A model generated the notes under the pieces. That model saw only the letters and a list, made by a program, of their open reading frames with translations, made no database searches and was not told the DNA's origin. From positions 1-10,782 of the forward strand of contig URYB01000063.1 in assembly GCA_900552085.1 (NCBI GenBank): a stretch of DNA of 10,782 nucleotides, in the 5' to 3' direction. The position numbers and the translations under genes are program-made. Below, piece after piece: positions 6,217-10,782 of the stretch (positions are counted from its first letter, which is position 1; every line of letters starts with the position of its first letter). The DNA comes from an uncultured Lachnobacterium sp. Lineage in GTDB: Bacteria > Bacillota > Clostridia > Lachnospirales > Lachnospiraceae.

Positions 6217-8800
6217 CTAAGTTAATGCTCTGTCCATTTACTTTCACTGCAAAATTATCCGTCTTTGAATATCCATTATTCAAATCAAATGTCAATGTCA
6301 CGTTATCATGCCAATTTGCAGTCAAAATATTTATAGTCAGGGTATATCCCTCCTGCTTGTCCGGCACAGATATTTTTAAAAGTCTGCCCTCATTGATTGT
6401 TACGGTTACAGCCTCTGATTCGCTGCAATTCTCACTATTATAACGTACCTCATATGTTCCCGGTGCAAAGGTCATATCTGCATCTGTAACTTTGATATAT
6501 GGATTTGAAATGTCTGCACTGACTCCAGCCTGTCCGTTAACGTTTCGATATTCCATATCTGTGGTAAGACCTTCGATTTTTCCATCTGCTTTACCGCGGA
6601 TTGTTTCATCTATCGCACTTAAAACCGGTGCATCATAATTTGCTTTCGTGATTTCATATGAACATACCGGTACCCCTTGCAAATAATAATTGTCTGCCTG
6701 ATTTCCACTCAATCTGATTACATATGCGCGATAGTTATTTCCAACATTTATTTTGGCTCCGCTCACAACCGGACTACACTCATCTTCATCAATTACCCCA
6801 GCTATGGTTGCAATAGGACTTTGTGGTCTTCCATTGTATTCAAATGATTTCTTTTCGCCCCACTCAACGGTAACAGTTTTTTTCTCAATCACTACTTTTG
6901 CAGAGCCATACAGTGGGTAATAGTCAGAAGCAGTAACTCGATAATACACAATATGCTTTCCTGCCGAAGTAAATTCCGGTTGCACACTACTGTATTCCAT
7001 ATTTTCATTCGTACTGTATTCAACAGTTGCTTCTGTTTCCGCCTGTGGTGTGATCGTAATGCTATGCGGCATTCCATCATAAGTTCCATTCCACGCATTC
7101 ACCAAAACCTTAATAGTTGGTTTCAAAGTTACTTCCGTCACGTCAGACCATTCCGATGCCGGTACACTGCTGCTTGCAGATTTTCTTGTTCTAATCTGCA
7201 CTTTACCTTCCGAAGAAGACAGTCCACCTAATACATAATTACCCTTATTGTCTTTATTTGCATCTGTAATTGATGTCCATGTCTTGCCTCCATCTGTGGA
7301 ATAAGAATAGTCCTGACCACTGATCGGCGAAATGGTGATAGTATTTTCTGTCGTCTCTACAATTTCAATTTTTTCTGCATCGGACGGATTACTTTCCGTA
7401 TCCTTATCATAATCAGATGGATTCGATGGTTTGTCCGGTCTCCCCGCCACTTCAATATCTGAAGGAGTATCCTGACTTCCTTGCTTTGCAACGATAATGT
7501 TCTTGCCGGTAAAGTCATATTCTTTCTCCTTGTTATCCTGACCGGAAAGAGAAATCGCACCACTCACGTCACTTGTAATGATATAAGTCTCACCATCTGA
7601 CGTAATTTCATAGGTGGTATTTGGTTCTAATCCAACAAGTTTTTCCTGTTTATAGTCAACCTTGCCGGATACTGCTCCGGTATCCGCAACACTACCAACA
7701 CTAAAGCGGAATTTAACTGTTCCACCACTTGGAATATTCGTCCAGGACATCGTCATTCCGGAGTCTTCGGACTCAAAAAGTGTCGCGACTTCCGCTCCTC
7801 CGATTGACTCTCTTTTTGTAACACTCGTATCGGAAGAATCCGTATTATATGTATAACATTTTCTTGACCAATAATTTCCAATCCAAAAATAGCTTGCTTC
7901 TGTAATCGGAGCAATTACAAATGCAGGATCATCATCTTTTGCCTCGTCTATCGTTGCCGCGCCAACCATTGCAACCTGCTCTAATGTTCCATTTTTAACG
8001 GTTGCTTTTAGAGCTGCGGTATCAGCATAGTCTCCACTTGTCGATTGATCCCCTAACTGCGTATCACAGCCAAACGCAAATGCCTGCTGTCCCTCCGCAA
8101 GATCAGCTTCCAATTTAAGATTAAAGTTATCTTTCTCATCGAATGCTACTCGCAAAGCATCCAACGAAACGTCTTGCGTCGAACCAGCTTGAGGATTTGG
8201 TTCATTGTCACTAAAAAGACTCCAACAACCGGCATAACTTGTACATAGCATATATTCTTCGCCATTTTTAGTATGCAAGCCAGTAACATTAAACACTGTT
8301 CCCTTTACCATATAAGCCATTTTGCCATTGCTAATATACCAATTCCCTTTGTACGCATCATTACCAGGATTGGTCCATGTCAATCCATTTCCATTTTCAG
8401 ACTTAACAGTTTCCACAGCCTTACTTTCCTGTCCATTTACAAGACAGCGATACCATGTACCGGTAGTAAGATCCGTTTCCGTATACTCCTTACTTGCAGC
8501 ATTCGTAATATCTGTAAAAGTTCCATTCTCACTGTCACTCTTCTGCCACTGATATGTTGCTGTTGTTCCTTCAACATCCATTACCAATGTTACAGAATTT
8601 GATGACATATCCTTTCCATATGGATATCCGTCATTCATAAATGTCACCGTTTCACTCTTCGGTGCAACTTCATTCTTTTGTTCATCGTTTTCTTTCTCCT
8701 GCGTCGTCTCTGCATAAGTATTAACCGGTACAAATGTAATTACCATCACAATTGCAAGAAACCAAGCTAATACTCTACTTTTTGCCGTTCCTCTCTTCAT
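6122..8800 (-). CDS. 5' part of a frameshifted large secreted surface protein with Ig-like and MBG domains
   Basis: Probable extracellular adhesin or carbohydrate-contact protein; the exact role is unknown. Residues 1-30 are a signal peptide (KRGTAKSRVLAW, hydrophobic core, NTYAE). Next comes an Ig-like domain (about 48-130, ATYQWQKS...WYRCLVNG). A beta-rich region follows (about 135-395), including GTVFNVTGLHTKNGEEYMLC, a type seen in clostridial surface proteins. Then a Ser/Pro/Asp linker (about 454-476), an Ig/Fn3-like unit (YSTDGGKTW), two MBG-like domains (YDGMPHSITI, about 566-636; YEYNGRPQSP-like FEYNGRPQSP, about 638-725) and a further beta region to VVTVEGVA (884). The frame then runs into a short out-of-frame tail and TAA at 6122. 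GGAG six bases before the ATG supports the start. Its promoter is the conserved block at 8833-8873, only 32 bases past the stop of the pseudo-receiver gene. Confidence 0.88.
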   Translation of the reverse strand: MKRGTAKSRVLAWFLAIVMVITFVPVNTYAETTQEKENDEQKNEVAPKSETVTFMNDGYPYGKDMSSNSVTLVMDVEGTTATYQWQKSDSENGTFTDITNAASKEYTETDLTTGTWYRCLVNGQESKAVETVKSENGNGLTWTNPGNDAYKGNWYISNGKMAYMVKGTVFNVTGLHTKNGEEYMLCTSYAGCWSLFSDNEPNPQAGSTQDVSLDALRVAFDEKDNFNLKLEADLAEGQQAFAFGCDTQLGDQSTSGDYADTAALKATVKNGTLEQVAMVGAATIDEAKDDDPAFVIAPITEASYFWIGNYWSRKCYTYNTDSSDTSVTKRESIGGAEVATLFESEDSGMTMSWTNIPSGGTVKFRFSVGSVADTGAVSGKVDYKQEKLVGLEPNTTYEITSDGETYIITSDVSGAISLSGQDNKEKEYDFTGKNIIVAKQGSQDTPSDIEVAGRPDKPSNPSDYDKDTESNPSDAEKIEIVETTENTITISPISGQDYSYSTDGGKTWTSITDANKDNKGNYVLGGLSSSEGKVQIRTRKSASSSVPASEWSDVTEVTLKPTIKVLVNAWNGTYDGMPHSITITPQAETEATVEYSTNENMEYSSVQPEFTSAGKHIVYYRVTASDYYPLYGSAKVVIEKKTVTVEWGEKKSFEYNGRPQSPIATIAGVIDEDECSPVVSGAKINVGNNYRAYVIRLSGNQADNYYLQGVPVCSYEITKANYDAPVLSAIDETIRGKADGKIEGLTTDMEYRNVNGQAGVSADISNPYIKVTDADMTFAPGTYEVRYNSENCSESEAVTVTINEGRLLKISVPDKQEGYTLTINILTANWHDNVTLTFDLNNGYSKTDNFAVKVNGQSINLDDNGIYVVSELEDDAVVTVEGVADRYDQHSH
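6145..6151 (-). other. Frame junction in the surface-protein gene
   Basis: Plausible protein sequence runs to Ala884 (GCG, 6151-6149) in one frame and resumes at Thr (ACA, 6147-6145) in another, so base 6148 is formally extra. Both frames are open between 6122 and 6216, so the true scar could be anywhere there. There is no homopolymer longer than CC, which makes simple slippage less likely. Many related Ig-like repeats read VAD-x-TAP-TG at this point, so a small deletion of 3n+2 bases (about 14) is an alternative to a one-base insertion. Confidence 0.7.
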
Positions 8801-8806
8801 ATTTTT

Positions 8807-8813
8807 CTCCTTT
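8807..8813 (-). promoter_or_regulatory. Ribosome binding site of the surface-protein gene
   Basis: AAAGGAG on the minus strand ends 6 bases before the ATG at 8800. This good match fixes the start, in front of a clear signal peptide. Confidence 0.75.
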
Positions 8814-8832
8814 CGTTCTTTACATCTTCATT

Positions 8833-8873
8833 ATTATAACAACCCAAATAGGACAAATTTGGGACAAAAGTAC
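8833..8873 (-). promoter_or_regulatory. Conserved 41-bp promoter block, copy 1 (surface-protein gene)
   Basis: On the minus strand it begins GTAC, carries two direct TTTGTCC words (8868-8862 and 8857-8851, 11-bp period), then ATTTGGGTTG, and ends in a perfect -10, TATAAT (8838-8833). Transcription would start near 8826, about 26 bases before the ATG. The position 17 bp upstream of the -10 reads CAAATT, which is not a good -35; instead the TTTGTCC repeats cover this region, which suggests an activator-dependent promoter. CCCAAAT and ATTTGGG also form an inverted repeat over the same stretch. Compared with copy 2 at 9995-10035, 37 of 41 positions are identical. Confidence 0.75.
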
Positions 8874-8905
8874 CATTTTGTAATTTTTCACCTGATACAC
8901 ATCTT

Positions 8906-9295
8906 TTACCCACTTTCCACATACCTCAGATTCGCCATCTCATCCAGCACAATATTCCTTGTAAGTTTCTCCGTAACATATCCGCTGATCCGCAGGCTCA
9001 TCAATTCCTGTTCGAACCGATATTGGCTAGCCACAGCGATCACATTGGTATGAGGTGAAAGACTTTTCATCTTTTTGATCAGAAAATATCCCCTGCCATC
9101 GGTGTTCTCCACGCTGATGAATGCCACTTCCGGCTGATTCATTTTCACATAGGAAAGTGTTTTCTCCAGTTCTGCAAAAGCGAAGATCTCCGCATCTGGC
9201 TCTGTTTCACTGATTACTTTTTTCATGTGTGACCGCTGTATGCGGTTCTCCTCAAATATAATAATTCTCAGTCTGTCCACCTCCCCCTGTTCCAT
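8906..9295 (-). CDS. Stand-alone degenerate receiver (pseudo-receiver) protein, no output domain
   Basis: A 129-residue protein with the beta/alpha rhythm of a response-regulator receiver domain: RLRIIIFEEN (first strand and acidic pair E15/E16), PEVAFISVENTDG (third strand), NVIAVASQY (fourth) and SGYVTEKLT (fifth). The usual phospho-acceptor Asp after the third strand is Ser61, and the conserved Lys of the fifth strand aligns with Glu109, so normal phosphorylation looks unlikely. Nothing follows the receiver fold: no LytTR, HTH or ANTAR domain. A role as a protein-protein adaptor is inference. It overlaps the end of the upstream gene by 28 bases, so the two are translationally linked. The ATG at 9295 has AAAGG 8 bases upstream. 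A stronger purine tract (GGGGGAGG) lies just inside the coding region, so a slightly later start is possible. Confidence 0.75.
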   Translation of the reverse strand: MEQGEVDRLRIIIFEENRIQRSHMKKVISETEPDAEIFAFAELEKTLSYVKMNQPEVAFISVENTDGRGYFLIKKMKSLSPHTNVIAVASQYRFEQELMSLRISGYVTEKLTRNIVLDEMANLRYVESG

Positions 9296-9948
9296 CGTTG
9301 TACCTTTTGCTTTTCAAGCATCTCCTGTGCCTTGCATGATTTGACAATTGCTTTATCCAGATTGTTTCTTACCCGTGCCCAGTTGTTTTTGCTGAAATTG
9401 TTCCTTGCAAGATCCAGTTCTCCGTATACTGATTTCAGACATGGCTGTGTTTTTTTGTACGCACTGCCAATGCTATACAGATATCTGCGTAACTTTTCCA
9501 TTTCGGTAGCAAGATGCTTATATCTCTTTTCATATAGTAAAATGGTTGAATCCTCCGCTGTGTCCGATGGGATTTTTTCACTTGCCTTGCAGAGTTTTTG
9601 TACCTGTTGGGAAATTTTTTCATAAAAACGCTCCTGCTGCCCAACGGTTTCTCCTGATTTTTGCAGAAGCAGTTCGATATTTCTTTTCCCCTCCATCATA
9701 AAATGGTCGAGTCTTTGCCTTAACTCCATGTCCTCCGGTTCATCCACAAGCATTCCTGCATATACGAGCGCTGTACTAAACGTGTCCCATAGATTGATCA
9801 GCTGTTCTTTTTGATTTTCAAATGTATTCTGTAGTTCTGGCATAATCTGGTTATTCCACTCATCCACATACAAAGCTGCTTTGGCAAACTCTGTAGAACA
9901 GTCATCCATATATTGTGTTGATTTTATTTTTGCATTCTGTTCGTTCAA
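9268..9948 (-). CDS. Helix-rich cytoplasmic protein of unknown function
   Basis: I do not recognise a family. The 226 residues have no signal peptide or membrane segment and few Gly/Pro, and they read as long amphipathic helices: about 15-65 (with WNNQIMPELQNTFENQKEQL), 75-125 and 140-215, with coiled-coil-like heptads around EKRYKHLATEMEKLRRYL. The C-terminus is basic and Trp/Arg-rich (QRWNRGRW). The start is TTG, supported by GAGGAG exactly 6 bases upstream; no ATG nearby serves better. Its 3' end overlaps the pseudo-receiver gene by 28 bases, so the two products are probably made together and may interact (inference). It is transcribed from copy 2 of the conserved promoter block. Confidence 0.78.
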   Translation of the reverse strand: MNEQNAKIKSTQYMDDCSTEFAKAALYVDEWNNQIMPELQNTFENQKEQLINLWDTFSTALVYAGMLVDEPEDMELRQRLDHFMMEGKRNIELLLQKSGETVGQQERFYEKISQQVQKLCKASEKIPSDTAEDSTILLYEKRYKHLATEMEKLRRYLYSIGSAYKKTQPCLKSVYGELDLARNNFSKNNWARVRNNLDKAIVKSCKAQEMLEKQKVQRWNRGRWTD

Positions 9949-9954
9949 TGTTGT

Positions 9955-9960
9955 CTCCTC
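9955..9960 (-). promoter_or_regulatory. Ribosome binding site that decides a TTG start
   Basis: GAGGAG on the minus strand lies 6 bases before TTG at 9948-9946. This is the main reason for accepting a non-ATG start for the helical protein. Confidence 0.75.
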
Positions 9961-9994
9961 ATCAAATCACAATCTCCCCATCTTTACTTTTTTA

Positions 9995-10035
9995 AGTATA
10001 TCAACCCAAATAGGACAAATTTAGGACAAATGTAC
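9995..10035 (-). promoter_or_regulatory. Conserved 41-bp promoter block, copy 2 (helical/pseudo-receiver operon)
   Basis: Same architecture as the copy at 8833-8873: GTAC, two direct TTTGTCC words (10030-10024 and 10019-10013, 11-bp period), ATTTGGGTTG and a -10, here TATACT (10000-9995). Transcription would start near 9988, about 40 bases before the TTG start. The four differences from copy 1 lie between or beside the repeats and at one -10 base, so both TTTGTCC words are conserved. The CCCAAAT/ATTTGGG pairing seen in copy 1 is broken here by one base, so the direct repeat is the more likely functional signal. Confidence 0.75.
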
Positions 10036-10054
10036 TAGCTTTTGAAATTTGTAC

Positions 10055-10084
10055 AAAAAAAATGAGCCGTATCACTACGACTCA
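10055..10084 (-). terminator. Intrinsic terminator after the Rpn-type gene
   Basis: On the minus strand TGAGTCGTA-GTGA-TACGGCTCA folds into a 9-bp stem (one G-T pair) with a 4-base loop, followed directly by eight Ts. This is a textbook Rho-independent terminator. It separates the Rpn-type gene from the operon that starts at 9948. Confidence 0.9.
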
Positions 10085-10100
10085 ATGCTATATTCTTTTG

Positions 10101-10205
10101 TTATACAGTGACCTGCATTTTTCCTTGTAAAATAGATTTCACATCTTCAATATCTTTTCCCGTCATAGAAGCAATGTCTTCTATCGAGATTCCTTTTTTA
10201 CTCAT
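10101..10205 (-). CDS. 34-residue out-of-frame tail ORF of the Rpn-type gene
   Basis: It begins MSKKGISIEDIASMTGKD and continues IEDVKSILQGKMQ. This resembles the KG-x-SIEDIA-x-xTG-x-x-x-EEV helix-turn-helix-like tail on the C-terminus of many Rpn/PDDEXK_2 proteins. It lies 22 bases past the stop of the main gene and in a different frame; its frame is open upstream through at least KICEGSRIVLN. No good ribosome site precedes its ATG (a GGAAG is about 15 bases away). The simplest reading is a family tail cut off by a frameshift. A separately translated small protein, as described for some E. coli Rpn genes, is a weaker alternative. Confidence 0.35.
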   Translation of the reverse strand: MSKKGISIEDIASMTGKDIEDVKSILQGKMQVTV

Positions 10206-10227
10206 ATTTAAAACAATTCGACTTCCT

Positions 10228-10782
10228 TCACATATTTTCTGTCAATTCTCTTAATGCAGCACTATATTCTTCTTCCGTATAATCCTCAAGAATGCTTTCT
10301 TTTGTTGCATGATACTCATTAATCATCTTCTTAATTGCTTTTATATTTGCTTCTTCTGCTGCTTTTTTCTCATATCTTTCCATTACTTCACACACTGCCT
10401 GAAGACCTCCCTCCTGATGTTTCAAATAATTCATTCGTTTTGTTAACTCTGGAAACCTGGAATTGTTTACTTCTTTTTTCATAAAACAATCCAGATACTC
10501 AGAAACAATAGTTCCATCTTTAACCTGAGCATTTGCAAACACACGTATAAGTCCATCATTAATTACATATCCAGTCTCCCTCACTACACTGTCTACATGA
10601 TAGATTACTCGATTCGAATTAAAAATATCAAACTTCGATATGTATACAACAATGATATCTTCAATTTCCCTGAAATTTTGTCCCATCTGTGAATCCTTGA
10701 CTGCAATACTTGAAGCATTAAATCTTACTCTGCGCAAATGATCATCTTCATCCGATCTCTGCACTTCCACATTACACTTTTT
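10228..10782 (-). CDS. Rpn-family PD-(D/E)XK nuclease/putative transposase, C-terminal part; N-terminus beyond window
   Basis: The frame is open to the window's right edge (KKCNVEVQRSDEDDHLRR), so the GTG codons near the edge are not the start. The family comprises recombination-promoting DNases with a PD-(D/E)XK core. NVEVQ carries the E-x-Q catalytic element; the upstream catalytic Asp would lie outside the window. Further family features are RVRFNASSIAV, the strands IIVVYISKFDIF and VIYHVD, the NDGLIRVFANAQ stretch, EYLDCFMKKEV, and the charged C-terminal helix with EEANIKAIKKMINEY and ILEDYTEEEY. It stops with TGA at 10228. The tail that commonly follows in homologues appears downstream in another frame (10101-10205). 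A second, decayed member of the superfamily lies at 3250-3961. Confidence 0.85.
   Translation of the reverse strand, partial: KKCNVEVQRSDEDDHLRRVRFNASSIAVKDSQMGQNFREIEDIIVVYISKFDIFNSNRVIYHVDSVVRETGYVINDGLIRVFANAQVKDGTIVSEYLDCFMKKEVNNSRFPELTKRMNYLKHQEGGLQAVCEVMERYEKKAAEEANIKAIKKMINEYHATKESILEDYTEEEYSAALRELTENM

Noticed and set aside
4267..8800. Sortase-anchored (LPXTG) protein
   Set aside because: The C-terminus ends in a BIG2 domain (TYKKIKVTVK) with no LPXTG, hydrophobic segment or basic tail of the sortase type.
8906..9295. Functional ANTAR or LytTR response regulator
   Set aside because: The protein ends about 16 residues after the fifth strand of the receiver fold, leaving no room for an output domain, and the phospho-acceptor position is Ser.

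Overview
The window looks like chromosome of a low-GC gut Firmicute, most likely a Lachnospiraceae (Roseburia/Agathobacter/Blautia-like). This rests on AT-rich intergenic DNA, strong GGAGG-type ribosome sites, long secreted proteins built from Ig-like, MBG, Fn3 and BIG2 modules, a GH53 galactanase, and Rpn-type PD-(D/E)XK genes. The genus is inference. Every supported gene is on the minus strand, so the text below runs from high to low coordinates.

Right end (10782-10055): the 3' part of an Rpn/PDDEXK_2-type nuclease-transposase gene, entering from outside the window. Its stop is followed by a small out-of-frame ORF that resembles the family's usual C-terminal tail, then a clear intrinsic terminator. 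Next (9948-8906) is a two-gene overlapping unit: a TTG-started, helix-rich cytoplasmic protein of unknown function, and a stand-alone receiver-like protein that lacks the phospho-acceptor Asp and has no output domain. Directly downstream (8800-4267) is a very large secreted, multi-domain surface protein that is split by a +1 frame change near 6148. It would be about 1510 aa if read through. It ends at a GC-rich hairpin.

The most notable regulatory feature is a 41-bp promoter block found twice, at 8833-8873 and 9995-10035, with 37 of 41 positions identical. One copy precedes the surface protein and the other precedes the helical/pseudo-receiver pair. Each carries two direct TTTGTCC words 11 bp apart over the -35 region and a good -10. 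The two transcription units are therefore probably controlled by the same factor, and the surface gene may also receive read-through.

Left part: an AT-rich gap (3962-4266) with a 14-bp inverted repeat, then a decayed second Rpn/PDDEXK-like gene (about 3250-3961). Its conserved blocks survive but are separated by three apparent internal deletions. A terminator hairpin follows at 3127-3163. A separate promoter region with a LacI-family/CRE-like operator then leads into a secreted multi-domain GH53 endo-beta-1,4-galactanase, which is open to the window's left edge. That enzyme points to growth on pectic galactan side chains.

No tRNA, rRNA, CRISPR array or riboswitch was recognised.
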